64,000 nucleotides of DNA, taken from positions 62,001 through 126,000 of the forward strand of contig NZ_AQXX01000143.1 of NCBI RefSeq assembly GCF_000376785.1, read 5' to 3'. The notes beneath the pieces were generated by a model. That model did no database searches and was not told the origin of the DNA. It was given only the letters and a program-made list of their open reading frames with translations. The stretch's first letter is position 1. The number at the start of each line of letters is the position of its first letter. Below, one piece after another: positions 1 to 10,641 of this stretch. The translations under genes and the position numbers were made by a program. The stretch is from Hahella ganghwensis DSM 17046 (lineage in GTDB: Bacteria; Pseudomonadota; Gammaproteobacteria; Pseudomonadales; Oleiphilaceae).

Positions 1-2319
1 TGCCATAACGAGTTGTTCCTGCTGGATCAGTTTTTAAGCCAAGTGTTTTCGAGAGAGGTGGATGACCGTGGCAATCCAATTGCCCCTGTCGTCCTGGGTC
101 AGGCACTGCACGGTGCGCTAAACCAGTTACAGGTGCCGGAAGTTGCCCGCACGAGTATTTATGGTGCGTTCGAAAACACTCTGAGTGGGGCATATCGGAC
201 CAGACTGCAGGATATGGTGGAGGTGTTTGAATCACATGGCCTCCATGCGCTGCCTTTGGAGAACATTCGTACCAACTGGTCTGACAGTGGATCATTTGGC
301 CAGTCTGGCCGCAGAAAAGAAGGAAAGCCTCTTGAAGGTCAGGTTTTATCCTCTGAGGCTGGTGTCAGCTCTGCCACTGCCCAGGTGGGCAGAAAAATGG
401 GAAATGTTTTGCAACTGGTCCAACTGCATCGAAATGCAGGAAGTGCAGGACAAGCGCCGGAATTCGTGGATGCCGGTGAGGAAGGGAACTCTCTTGAGCT
501 TGCAAGGGTTGTAAAGTCCGTACAGTCTGAATTGCTAAATGCTTTATCTTCCCCAGGGAACACCTTGAGTAGTGCTGTGCAAACAAGTTCTTATTTCAAG
601 GATGCGGAGCATGCCTCTGTCAGGCAGGAAGACTGGGATATTGTTGAGCTGGTGGATAGAATTTTCGCCCCTGTCAGTCAGCGGAACATTCCCTCGGAAC
701 TGCAGGGTGTGATCAATCAGTTAAGGGTACCGTTGGTCAACCTGTTACTGAAAGATCAGAGCTTTCTTGAAGAAAACAGACACCCGGCACGTACCGTTCT
801 CAACCATTTCATGTCTCTGGTTTCTGCGGATCGGGTATCCAGCAAGAATCTTGAAAAGTTATTGAAACAGGTTGTTGATGAGCTGGCGGAGGCCGGAGAG
901 ATCAGTCCTGAAATGCTGAAAAGTGTTGCTCTTCGACTGGAGGAGCTGGTCAAGCGACAGGAAAAGGCCTTTAACCGCAACGCGGATCGCATCGCGAAAA
1001 CCCATGAAGGCAAGCAAAGACTTCGGGAGGCACGTCGCCTGATAGCCAGGCGTATTGACGCGTTGTTTGCCGGCCGCAAGGTCCCTCAGGTGCTGCTTGA
1101 TTTACTGAACGCGGGTTGGGAACACGCCATGGTGCTGGCCTACCTCAAAGAAGGGGGCGACAGCGAAACCGTTACCGATTATTACGCGGTGCTGGAACAG
1201 TTTTTTACCTGGCTTGATCCGGATTGCGAAAGTGACGATGTTTCCTTTGAAAGAGAACTGGAAAGTGCAGCCCTGTTGGACATGGTGGCGCGGGAGCTGG
1301 CCGTCAGCCCGGACAGCTCGAAAGCCCGGATGGTACTGAAGGAGCTTCGTCGAATTTTTATTGACGAGCTTGAACCGAAATACGTATTTGTTGAGCATTA
1401 TCCGCTGGAGCCCTATGACGAGGGAGTGCCTGAAACAATTGATACTGAAGGTATCGATGAACGTTGGCAGGAGAGAGCTCATCAACTGCAGCCGGGAGAG
1501 TGGCTGGAAGTTCGATTACAGGACGGTAGCAACCAGCGGATGAGGCTGGTTTGGGTTGGTGAGAATGCTTTCAAGTTTGTGTTTCTCAATCCTCAGGGAC
1601 TGCATGAGATCCACTATGATTATTCAGATTTACTTAAGGGCCTTCAGGAAGGCCATATCATGCGGGTTGAAGAAGGTGAAGTTCCCTTTGTCGACAGCAG
1701 TCTTTACAGCATAGTGGAAGAGCTCTATCAAAAAATGGCCTTCCAGGCGGTTCACGACCCTTTAACCGGCTGTATGAACCGGCATGAGATAGAGAAACAA
1801 CTGGATGTTGCTATTAATCGGGCGAAACTCAATGGTCAGGAATCCGCATTGCTGGTGATGGATATTGATCGGTTCGATCTGGTTAACAGTACCTACGGCA
1901 GCCCTGTGGGTGACAGGCTACTCTGTGATTTCTGCAACGGGGTACTGGATAAATTATCCCAGGTTAGCGGGCGGACTATGCTGGGACGCACCGGGAGTAA
2001 TGAATTTGCGTTGGTGGTGGAGTCCTGTTCCCGCGAGCAGGCAATGGATTTGGCTGACAGTATCTGTCGAAGTTTTGCAGCAAGAAAGTATGAGGCTGAT
2101 CAGCAAAACTATTCTGCCACTCTGAGCGTGGGTATCGTACTGGTGAGCAATGACAGTATCGATGCTGGTACTACGCTCGTCTCCGGGACGCGTAGCTGTA
2201 AGGAAGCTAAACGTCTGGGAGGGAATCAGGTAAGGCTTCAGGCGCCTGAAGACGAAGGTATGTTGAAGCAGCAACAAGTGGAACAGTGGGTAGCGCGAAT
2301 TGACCACGGTATAGACTAA
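1..2319 (+). CDS. DUF1631-GGDEF protein, 5' truncated by window edge and ended by a premature in-frame stop
   Basis: The reading frame is open through base 1, so the true start lies outside the window. About 570 helical residues match the DUF1631 region of the intact paralogue at 33099-37046. A GGDEF domain follows, starting at DPLTGCMNR near nt 1756. Its signature reads GSNEF instead of GGDEF, so cyclase activity is doubtful, although the metal-binding DID stretch is kept. The frame ends at TAA 2317-2319, but the same frame continues straight into an EAL domain. Ungapped alignment with the paralogue puts this TAA opposite an Asp codon in the GGDEF-EAL linker. The ancestral gene was therefore probably one DUF1631-GGDEF-EAL protein, likely with an N-terminal PilZ domain as in the paralogue. 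The likely role is c-di-GMP signalling; DUF1631 itself has no firm function. Confidence 0.8.
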   Translation, partial: CHNELFLLDQFLSQVFSREVDDRGNPIAPVVLGQALHGALNQLQVPEVARTSIYGAFENTLSGAYRTRLQDMVEVFESHGLHALPLENIRTNWSDSGSFGQSGRRKEGKPLEGQVLSSEAGVSSATAQVGRKMGNVLQLVQLHRNAGSAGQAPEFVDAGEEGNSLELARVVKSVQSELLNALSSPGNTLSSAVQTSSYFKDAEHASVRQEDWDIVELVDRIFAPVSQRNIPSELQGVINQLRVPLVNLLLKDQSFLEENRHPARTVLNHFMSLVSADRVSSKNLEKLLKQVVDELAEAGEISPEMLKSVALRLEELVKRQEKAFNRNADRIAKTHEGKQRLREARRLIARRIDALFAGRKVPQVLLDLLNAGWEHAMVLAYLKEGGDSETVTDYYAVLEQFFTWLDPDCESDDVSFERELESAALLDMVARELAVSPDSSKARMVLKELRRIFIDELEPKYVFVEHYPLEPYDEGVPETIDTEGIDERWQERAHQLQPGEWLEVRLQDGSNQRMRLVWVGENAFKFVFLNPQGLHEIHYDYSDLLKGLQEGHIMRVEEGEVPFVDSSLYSIVEELYQKMAFQAVHDPLTGCMNRHEIEKQLDVAINRAKLNGQESALLVMDIDRFDLVNSTYGSPVGDRLLCDFCNGVLDKLSQVSGRTMLGRTGSNEFALVVESCSREQAMDLADSICRSFAARKYEADQQNYSATLSVGIVLVSNDSIDAGTTLVSGTRSCKEAKRLGGNQVRLQAPEDEGMLKQQQVEQWVARIDHGID

Positions 2320-2325
2320 TGTAAT

Positions 2326-3021
2326 TTGTTTCTTAGAGCTCAGCGCATACAGCCATTGTTAGACACAGAGCTTCCCTTTTATGAAATTTTGCTGGGAGTG
2401 AAGGATGATCACGGCAAGACGACTTCACCTGAGCCTTTTATCCTAGCGGCCGAAAAGTACAAAAAAAATGTCATTGTGGATACCTGGGTTGTTTCACAAG
2501 TTATTGACTGGATGCGTTACAACCCTGACAACCTTAAAAAACTTTCCGGTTTTAACGTGAATCTGTCAGGGCATTCACTCAGTGACAACCAGTTTATGGA
2601 ATTTCTTGAGCAACAGTTTCGTCAAGGGGGGTTTCCGGCTTCGAAGATATGCTTTGAAATAACCGAAACGGCAGCGGTTCTCAATATTAATTACACCGCC
2701 GATTTCATGCGTGAAATGAAACGCAGTGGTTGTTATTTTGCTCTGGACGACTTTGGAACAGGATTCTCTTCATACGCCTATCTACAGAAGTTACCCGTCG
2801 ATTTCCTGAAAATTGACGGTGTATTTGTCCGGGACATCAATGAAAACATGACCAACTATGCTATGGTGAAATCGATCAGCGAATTAAGTCGATTCCTCGG
2901 AATGGCGACGATTGCAGAATGTGTCGAAGACCAGGCTGGACTTGATGCGCTTAATGAAATCGGCGTTGAATATGTCCAGGGTTTTCATATTGAAAAGCCT
3001 CTTCTCCTGACTGATTTATAG
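2326..3021 (+). pseudogene. EAL-domain fragment, detached C-terminus of the preceding gene
   Basis: This stretch is in the same frame as the preceding DUF1631-GGDEF gene, separated only by TAA TGT AAT. It encodes a nearly complete EAL phosphodiesterase domain of about 230 residues. EAL itself reads EIL, but the residues used in catalysis look present: the motif Glu, NLSG, FEITE, DDFGTG, LKIDG and the AECVED glutamate. No Shine-Dalgarno sequence precedes TTG 2326, and the first in-frame ATG codons fall after the EIL motif, so independent translation of a full domain looks poor. It is either the remains of a nonsense mutation or a separately translated EAL subunit from a weak TTG or GTG start. 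A base-call error at the TAA would restore one fused gene. Confidence 0.65.
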
Positions 3022-3355
3022 TCTTCTCCACTTATTTTTCAGCTTTCCATACTTTAAGTAGCTTCCTTCCCCTCCTGAACCGCCATTTCTTTGTCTTTAC
3101 GTGAAGGACATTTGATTTTACTTAGATTAGAAGTGGTTACGTAGTGAACGACGAGTCAGTAAAGTTCTTTGATTACAAACGGGTACAGAAATATACAATT
3201 TTTTTTGTAAAGTTGTTGGCGCTTCTGAAAACCTGGTCTATAAATATCGAAAAATGGTGAACTTGAAGGATAAAGGGCCATGGTTCGGCAATACCAGAGG
3301 ACGATATTTGCCAAGGAGGCTGATTACGAAGTGATAGTCTTTTGGAGATATGAAT
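3022..3355. other. Intergenic region ahead of the sutA-like gene
   Basis: This AT-rich stretch has no convincing ORF, terminator hairpin or tRNA. It presumably holds the promoter of the downstream SutA-like gene, but no pair of -35/-10 hexamers stands out. GGAG at 3344-3347 is the ribosome binding site of that gene. Confidence 0.4.
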
Positions 3356-3610
3356 ATGAGTACTCGCGACGATAATTTTGAGCCGGATTTCCAGAACGAT
3401 GCGCAAAATGATGATTTATACAATGAAGAATCTGGCAAGGATGTTTATCAGGCTGAATCCCAGTCTATGAAGAAAGCCGTCAGGGATCAGTTGCAAAGTG
3501 ATATTGAAGCCTTTTTGCAACAGGGCGGTGTGGTTCAGAGCATTGAGGACAATGTCAGAGCTGATCCTCCCCGGAAACCTGATCTGCAATATGGCAGCGG
3601 ATCCATTTAA
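3356..3610 (+). CDS. sutA: SutA-like RNA polymerase-binding transcriptional regulator
   Basis: This small protein of 84 residues has an acidic, disordered N-terminus rich in D, E, N and Q. A predicted helix follows, then a conserved tail containing GGVVQSIEDNV, ADPPRKPD and YGS. That layout and tail match SutA of Pseudomonas aeruginosa, which binds RNA polymerase and raises expression of ribosomal and maintenance genes in slow growth. The match is from memory of the family and the N-terminus is diverged. ATG 3356 is chosen over ATG 3350 because GGAG at 3344-3347 sits 8 nt upstream of 3356 but only 2 nt from 3350. The gene appears monocistronic. Confidence 0.75.
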   Translation: MSTRDDNFEPDFQNDAQNDDLYNEESGKDVYQAESQSMKKAVRDQLQSDIEAFLQQGGVVQSIEDNVRADPPRKPDLQYGSGSI

Positions 3611-3861
3611 CAAATATTTTCAATGGCCCCTGAGCCAACTTACTCTGTGTCCGGGCGATTATTTAATACTCTGATGAATCATGAGGTTAGAGTCGCCCAT
3701 ATCTGATTTTCCTTCCAATATCCGCAATCTGTTCTCAAAAGTTTTCAATTTGGGAGAAGCTTCACACTATTGCTGTGAGTCAGTCCCTTATTTATACTTG
3801 GCGACGCTGCTTGCTCGTTTACACAAAAATACATAAATATAACAAACGGATATGCCCGACT

Positions 3862-4647
3862 ATGGATGTACTGATTCTATTGATGGGTCTCACACTGATT
3901 TCGGCTGGCTGGGTGTTGTTATGGGAATTCACCCGGTTTTTGCATTGTGCCTATGCGGTACAGGGCAGAGTCGTTTCTCTGGAGCCAGATTACTCACGTA
4001 GCACTCGTCATACCGGCGAGAGACGTTCCTCCTATTATTTCTTTCCAATTATCGAATACTTCTGGGAAGGCGATAAGATTCGCTTTACCTCACTGGATGA
4101 AAGCTGTATCAGCGGCTTACAGGTGGGGGACCAGGTCCAGCTGTCCTTTTCCCGTTCCAGACGCAAACACACAAGAATTGGTCGCTTTGCCACCATTATG
4201 ATTTGCATGATGGCCATGTTGATTGCCGGTGTTGTGTCTGGGGCAGCATTGCTGAGCCAGAGCGTCGATCTTTATCATGTTCTTTTTGCTTCGATCATCC
4301 TGGCCATCTGCCTCTTTATCATCGTGTTGTACATGCGCCAGCAGGACGAGACTGCGGTGGATAGTGACAAACATGCCAGACGCTCCGTGTTGAATTGTGT
4401 ATTCCTTCAGGAACCCACGAACGTCTGTTATTGGAAAAATCTGTTCACCAACCGCAGACAGAGACGTCGTATCGTGATCTCAAAAATGTTCGGCGGCGGA
4501 TGCCTGGCTTCCGGTCTGTTGCTATTCGTTATGGCCCTGTATGACGGCTACACCAGTTATACAGACCCCAGCCTCGAAGGGTATGCGGCAGAGGCCGCTT
4601 ATAGTGCTCAAGGCGATGTGAGCTCTCAAGTGTTGATGAGCAATTAA
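3862..4647 (+). CDS. DUF3592-type membrane protein
   Basis: The protein has about 261 residues. An N-terminal membrane segment (LLMGLTLISAGWVLLWE) is followed by a roughly 90-residue soluble beta-rich part with YYFFPIIEYFWEG and LQVGDQVQLSFSRSR, typical of DUF3592. Two adjacent membrane segments follow (around MICMMAMLIAGVVSGAALL and LFASIILAICLFIIVLYM), with a final one near the C-terminus (GCLASGLLLFVMALYDGY). No function is known for the family. The frame could begin at GTG 3775, but those extra residues look non-coding. ATG 3862 places a membrane helix right at the N-terminus. Neither start has a clear ribosome binding site. The gene ends before a bidirectional terminator. Confidence 0.7.
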   Translation: MDVLILLMGLTLISAGWVLLWEFTRFLHCAYAVQGRVVSLEPDYSRSTRHTGERRSSYYFFPIIEYFWEGDKIRFTSLDESCISGLQVGDQVQLSFSRSRRKHTRIGRFATIMICMMAMLIAGVVSGAALLSQSVDLYHVLFASIILAICLFIIVLYMRQQDETAVDSDKHARRSVLNCVFLQEPTNVCYWKNLFTNRRQRRRIVISKMFGGGCLASGLLLFVMALYDGYTSYTDPSLEGYAAEAAYSAQGDVSSQVLMSN

Positions 4648-4713
4648 ACTTCGGTGAGGATTCGAGTCGAATCTTAAGGCTGGATGCATATTGCGTCACC
4701 AGTGATTGGGCTG

Positions 4714-4751
4714 AAAAACAAAAAGGCGGTTAATTCCGCCTCTTTGTTTTT
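4714..4751. terminator. Bidirectional intrinsic terminator
   Basis: GGCGG and CCGCC form a stem around TTAATT, flanked by an A-rich run on the left and a T-rich run on the right. This gives an extended A/T-paired hairpin that can terminate both converging genes: the DUF3592 gene (+) and the TVP38-flavoprotein gene (-). Confidence 0.85.
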
Positions 4752-4771
4752 GAAAAAGTGAATTTATCAAA

Positions 4772-6958
4772 TCACTTTAATGCTTCTCCGGATTGAGTGG
4801 TCTCTTGCCCACCTGCCTTTTTCCCTAAACGCCATTGATGCCACTTCGCCAGCCACTCAAGGACGTTTTGAGGTGCATGGGCACGTTTCCACTCGCCGGC
4901 GGCGTACTTGTTGGTTTCCGACAGAGTAGGGTAGATGTGGATGGTGCCGAGTATCTTGTTGAGCCCGATACCATGTTTCATGGCGGAAATGTACTCGGTA
5001 ATCAACTCTCCGGCGTGATAGCCGACAATGGTGGCGCCCAGGACTTTATCCTTGCCGGGTACGGTCAGTACTTTGATAAATCCATGAGCTTCATTGTCCG
5101 CTATGGCGCGATCCAGGTCGTCGATGCCAAATTTTGTTACTTCATATTCAATACCCTGCTGACGGGCTTCTTCCTCACTGAGACCAACCCGAGCCACTTC
5201 AGGATCGGTAAATGTGGCCCAGGGGATCACGCGGTAGTCTGCTTTGAATTTCTTAAAGCTGCCGAACAGGCTGTTTACTGCCGCGTACCAGGCCTGGTGA
5301 GCGGCGGTATGAGTAAACTGATAAGGACCGGCAATATCCCCTGCTGCATAGATATTTGGAGTGGCCGTTTGCAGGTACTCGTTAACCGGTAAGGTGCCAT
5401 TGGGATTGGGCTTCAGGCCGATGTTTTCCAAGCCGAGCTTATCGGTGTTTGCCTTGCGGCCGACAGCGAGCAGGACTTTGTCAAAATGGATTTCTTTGGT
5501 TTGTCCCTCATGCTCGCAGACCAGATAGTCTTTACCATCCTCTGTTTTGCGGAACGCTTTGGCGCTATGACCTACCAGCACTTCCACACCTTCTGAGCGG
5601 AAGCGCTCTTCTATGACCGCAGAGACGTCCTCGTCCTCCCTTGGCATTAATCGTGGCGCCATATCCATTTGAATGACTTTGACTCCCAATCTATTGAATG
5701 CTTGGGTTAGCTCACAGCCGATAGGTCCACCGCCAAGAATCAACAGGTTCTCAGGCTTTTCGCGAAGCTCCCAGATATTGTCAGAGGTGTAGTAGTCAAC
5801 CTTCTCCACGCCCGGAATCGGTGGAACAAAAGGACGTGCTCCTGTGGCGATCACAATATTGCGTGTTGTCAGAATTCGATCCCCGACTTTGACTCTGAAG
5901 GGATCCAGAATCGTCGCTTCACCTTCTATGCAATCGACGCCCAGAGAGGTGTAGCGTTCAACAGAGTCATGAGGTTCAACCTGTTTAACTACTGATTGCA
6001 CCCTCTCCATGACGGCACTGAAGTCCACCTCTTTGTTACCGACACTGATGCCGAACTCATTGGCACGGCCCATATAGTGCGCCATCTTGGCTGAGCGGAG
6101 CAGAGCTTTGCTGGGAACACAGCCCGTATTCAGACAATCACCGCCCATTTTATGTTTTTCAATCAGTGAAACCTTGGCTTTAACTGCAGCCGCGATATAA
6201 GACGTCACCAGTCCGGCAGATCCTGCACCTATCACCACCATATTTCGATCATAGGACGATGGGCGTTGAAAACGGGAAAAAGCCTTGCGTAATTTGATGA
6301 AATCCATGATTCGTTTGGCAATGATCGGGAAAATGCCCAGAAGAATAAACGAGCCTATCAGGCCCGGAGAGAGTATTCCGGCGGTCGACTCAATTTGCCC
6401 TAGCTGGGTGCCTGCATTCACGTAGACAATGGTGCCGGGCAGCATGCCCAGTTGGCTGACCCAGAAAAACGTACGAGTTTTCAAAGGGGTCAGGCCCATG
6501 ACTAGATTGATAACAAAAAACGGAAAAAGAGGAACCAGTCTCAGACCAAAAAGATAAAACGCACCTTCTCTTTCAACACCCTTGTTAATTGCCTTGAGCG
6601 AATCTCCGAATTTGCCCTGTACCCAGTCTTTCAGTAACAGTCGGGAGACAACAAATGCCGTTGTAGCACCGAGAGTACTGGCGAACGAGACCAATATTGT
6701 GCCTTCGAACAGGCCGAACACGGCTCCGCCGATCAAGGTCATGACCGCTGCACCGGGCAGGGATAGCCCAGTTACCAGAACATAGATTACAAAATATAAG
6801 GCGGCGGCTTTGAAGGGATTCGCGGCAGTGTAGGATAGGATCTGGTTTCGCTGGGATTCGAAATAGTCGAGACTCAGATACTGGCCGAGGTCGAAGATGA
6901 AAAAACTTCCTATCAGCGCTGCGACGATTATCAGCAATCCGGTTTTTTTCTGGTTCAT
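4772..6958 (-). CDS. TVP38/DedA-family membrane domain fused to a pyridine nucleotide-disulfide oxidoreductase
   Basis: This is a 728-residue two-part protein. Residues 1-230 carry several hydrophobic segments of the TVP38/TMEM64 (SNARE-associated/VTT) type, with PGAAVMTLIGG and GLRLVPLFPFFVIN. From about 240 comes a class I flavoprotein reductase like mercuric reductase or dihydrolipoamide dehydrogenase. It has the FAD loop VVIGAGSAG, redox pair C275/C280 in CLNTGC, the NAD(P) loop LILGGGPIGCE, the second FAD motif AAGD, and the C-terminal HTAAH and HIYPTLSE interface. It lacks the N-terminal HMA domain and C-terminal Cys pair of true MerA, so mercury reduction is not supported. The fusion tethers an electron-transfer enzyme to the inner membrane; the substrate is unknown. 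It is divergent from hemB. Confidence 0.88.
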   Translation of the reverse strand: MNQKKTGLLIIVAALIGSFFIFDLGQYLSLDYFESQRNQILSYTAANPFKAAALYFVIYVLVTGLSLPGAAVMTLIGGAVFGLFEGTILVSFASTLGATTAFVVSRLLLKDWVQGKFGDSLKAINKGVEREGAFYLFGLRLVPLFPFFVINLVMGLTPLKTRTFFWVSQLGMLPGTIVYVNAGTQLGQIESTAGILSPGLIGSFILLGIFPIIAKRIMDFIKLRKAFSRFQRPSSYDRNMVVIGAGSAGLVTSYIAAAVKAKVSLIEKHKMGGDCLNTGCVPSKALLRSAKMAHYMGRANEFGISVGNKEVDFSAVMERVQSVVKQVEPHDSVERYTSLGVDCIEGEATILDPFRVKVGDRILTTRNIVIATGARPFVPPIPGVEKVDYYTSDNIWELREKPENLLILGGGPIGCELTQAFNRLGVKVIQMDMAPRLMPREDEDVSAVIEERFRSEGVEVLVGHSAKAFRKTEDGKDYLVCEHEGQTKEIHFDKVLLAVGRKANTDKLGLENIGLKPNPNGTLPVNEYLQTATPNIYAAGDIAGPYQFTHTAAHQAWYAAVNSLFGSFKKFKADYRVIPWATFTDPEVARVGLSEEEARQQGIEYEVTKFGIDDLDRAIADNEAHGFIKVLTVPGKDKVLGATIVGYHAGELITEYISAMKHGIGLNKILGTIHIYPTLSETNKYAAGEWKRAHAPQNVLEWLAKWHQWRLGKKAGGQETTQSGEALK

Positions 6959-8281
<1,323 letters not shown>

Positions 8282-8359
8282 TGCGTCAGGCCTGCATCAG
8301 GCTCTGTGGCGTGCAGATGTTGAATACGTTGGTTCACTTTAAGTTTCAGGAAAGAAAAG

Positions 8360-10492
8360 ATGTCTACATCCTCTCAGGAAGTTAGTGTTACAGAATTGGA
8401 AACTCAGGAACCTGTGGTTGAAGAAATTGATCTCGGCAAAAGTGATTACTATTTCAACCGGGAACTCAGCCATCTGCAATTTAACGCCAGAGTACTAAAT
8501 CAGATTCTCGATGATTCGCATCCACTTTTAATGAGGCTGATGTTCAGCAGCATCTTCAGTAGCAATCTGGATGAATTCTTTGAAATACGGGTTGCAGGCC
8601 TCAAACAGCAGATTAAGTACGGCAGGGAAACGGTGGGTGCTGACGGCATGTCTCCCTCCCAGACATTGCAGGCAATCTCCGAACAGACACATCAGTTAGT
8701 CTCAGAGCAATACGACCACTTGAATAATCTGCTGATACCTGCCCTGGAGGAAGAGAATATCCATTTCCTGCGGCGTGCAGATTGGAGTGCCCAGCAGAGA
8801 GAATGGATTGCCGAGTACTTTGATCGTGAGCTTTTGCCGGTTATCAACCCGATTGGACTGGACCCGAGTCATCCCTTTCCGAGGCTGGTTAACAAGAGTC
8901 TGAACTTTATTGTTGAGCTGGATGGCAAAGATGCTTTTGGCCGGGAGACTGGGCTGGCAATCGTGCCGGCGCCGAGATCATTACCTCGTCTGGTGCGGTT
9001 GCCTGATGATGTGGGTGGTCCCGGGGATCATCTTGTTTTTCTGTCGTCCATTATTCATGCACATGCGGATGACCTGTTCCCAGGCATGACCGTAAAAGGT
9101 CTGTATCAGTTTCGGATTACCCGGAATGCTGACCTGGTGCTGGAAGAAGATGATATGGAAGATTTGGCTCAGGCGCTTCGTGGTGAGCTGCTGAGCCGTC
9201 GTTTTGGCGACGCCGTGCGTCTGGAGGTGGCTGATAACACTCCTGAAGAGTTGATCCAGTTCCTGTTGCAGGAATTTGGACTCAATGAATATGAATGCTA
9301 CCGGGTTGCCGGCCCGGTCAACCTGACCAGGATGACAGAGGTCAACCAGTTGGTGAACCGGCCGGATCTGCACTATCCGGGATTCACACCGGGAATGCCT
9401 AAAGAAATGCGGCATAAGGAGAATCTGTTTGAAGTTGTGGCGAAGCAGGATATTTTGTTGCTGCATCCATTTCAGAGTTTTACGCCGGTTATCGATCTTT
9501 TGAGGCAGGCCGCAAAAGATCCTAATGTTCTGGCCATCAGGCAGACTTTGTACCGCTCCGGCAGTCAGTCAGAAATTGTTGCTGCCTTGGCCGATGCAGC
9601 CCGCCGAGGGAAAGAAGTGACCGCAGTTATTGAGCTCCGCGCCCGCTTTGATGAGGCGGAGAACCTGGAGCTTGCCAGTCGCTTGCAGGAAGCCGGAGTA
9701 ATCGTTGTGTATGGGGTGGTTGGGTACAAAACCCACAGCAAGATGATTCTGATTGTCCGCAGAGAGGAGTCAGGGCTCAAGCGATATGTTCACCTCGGCA
9801 CAGGTAATTACCATGCCGGTAATGCCCGTCTCTATACGGATTACAGTTTGCTGACAGCAGACAATGCCCTATGTGAGGATGTGCACAGGATTTTCCAGCA
9901 GCTCACTGGTATGGGCAAAGCCTTGAAGATCAAGAAACTGTTTCATGCTCCATTCACACTGCATGACAAGCTTTTGGAATTAATTGCGAAGGAAGCGGAA
10001 AATAGTCGCCAGGGTAAAAAAGGCTATATTCTTGCCAAGTTCAATGCGCTTACTGAGCCAAAGGTCATTGAAGCTTTATATAAAGCTTCTCAAGCAGGCG
10101 TACAAATCGATCTGATTATTCGCGGGATCTGTTGTCTGCGTCCGGGTATCCCCGGAGTTTCTGAAAACATTCGTGTGGTGTCTGTGGTTGGACGTTTCCT
10201 GGAGCATACCCGGGTCTTTTACTTCTACAACGACGGAAAAGGCTCTATATATGCTTCCAGCGCTGACTGGATGGTCCGCAATCTGCTGAATCGGGTGGAA
10301 ACCTGTTTTCCGATAGAGCATCGTGAGCTGGCTGAGCGAGTTAAGGAAGAGCTGGATTATTATCTCAAAGACAGTGTGAGCAGTTGGGAGCTGCTGCCTG
10401 ATGGTACTTATTGTCAACGAGAGCCAACGGAAGGGGAAGAGCGTTTCAGCGCTCAGAATCATCTGCTGGCAACACTGGCATCAGGATCCTGA
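8360..10492 (+). CDS. ppk1: Polyphosphate kinase 1
   Basis: PPK1 reversibly makes inorganic polyphosphate from ATP through a phosphohistidine intermediate. At 710 residues it has the full family length: N-terminal domain starting YFNRELSHLQFNARVL, head domain, and two phospholipase-D-like catalytic domains. The catalytic histidine regions are visible as YKTHSKMILIVRRE and VHLGTGNYHAGNARLYTDYS. The C-terminal domain contains LIIRGICCLRPG and ASSADWMVRNLLNRVE. The start ATG 8360 follows AGGAAAG. No ppx exopolyphosphatase gene lies next to it. The gene converges on the minus-strand coiled-coil gene; the gap holds a GC-rich inverted repeat (GCCTGCC 10580 / GGCAGGC 10609) without a T-run. Confidence 0.97.
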   Translation: MSTSSQEVSVTELETQEPVVEEIDLGKSDYYFNRELSHLQFNARVLNQILDDSHPLLMRLMFSSIFSSNLDEFFEIRVAGLKQQIKYGRETVGADGMSPSQTLQAISEQTHQLVSEQYDHLNNLLIPALEEENIHFLRRADWSAQQREWIAEYFDRELLPVINPIGLDPSHPFPRLVNKSLNFIVELDGKDAFGRETGLAIVPAPRSLPRLVRLPDDVGGPGDHLVFLSSIIHAHADDLFPGMTVKGLYQFRITRNADLVLEEDDMEDLAQALRGELLSRRFGDAVRLEVADNTPEELIQFLLQEFGLNEYECYRVAGPVNLTRMTEVNQLVNRPDLHYPGFTPGMPKEMRHKENLFEVVAKQDILLLHPFQSFTPVIDLLRQAAKDPNVLAIRQTLYRSGSQSEIVAALADAARRGKEVTAVIELRARFDEAENLELASRLQEAGVIVVYGVVGYKTHSKMILIVRREESGLKRYVHLGTGNYHAGNARLYTDYSLLTADNALCEDVHRIFQQLTGMGKALKIKKLFHAPFTLHDKLLELIAKEAENSRQGKKGYILAKFNALTEPKVIEALYKASQAGVQIDLIIRGICCLRPGIPGVSENIRVVSVVGRFLEHTRVFYFYNDGKGSIYASSADWMVRNLLNRVETCFPIEHRELAERVKEELDYYLKDSVSSWELLPDGTYCQREPTEGEERFSAQNHLLATLASGS

Positions 10493-10641
10493 CGGCTTAA
10501 GCCTGACCAGGCATGAGGTGGCTTGGCTGGGATTTCCTGGTGCACTGTGTTCGTAAACCAAAAGTGAAAGCGGGAGGGAGCCTGCCGACCGGAATAGATG
10601 TAAGGCCTGGCAGGCGGGATTACAGGTCGGTGAAGCTGCCA

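Noticed and set aside
4835-5392. 185-codon frame antisense to the flavoprotein gene
   Set aside because: It is a shadow frame of a conserved reductase domain on the opposite strand.
4772-6958. Mercuric reductase (merA)
   Set aside because: There is no HMA domain, no C-terminal vicinal cysteines and no mer operon around it; only the general disulfide-reductase core is shared.
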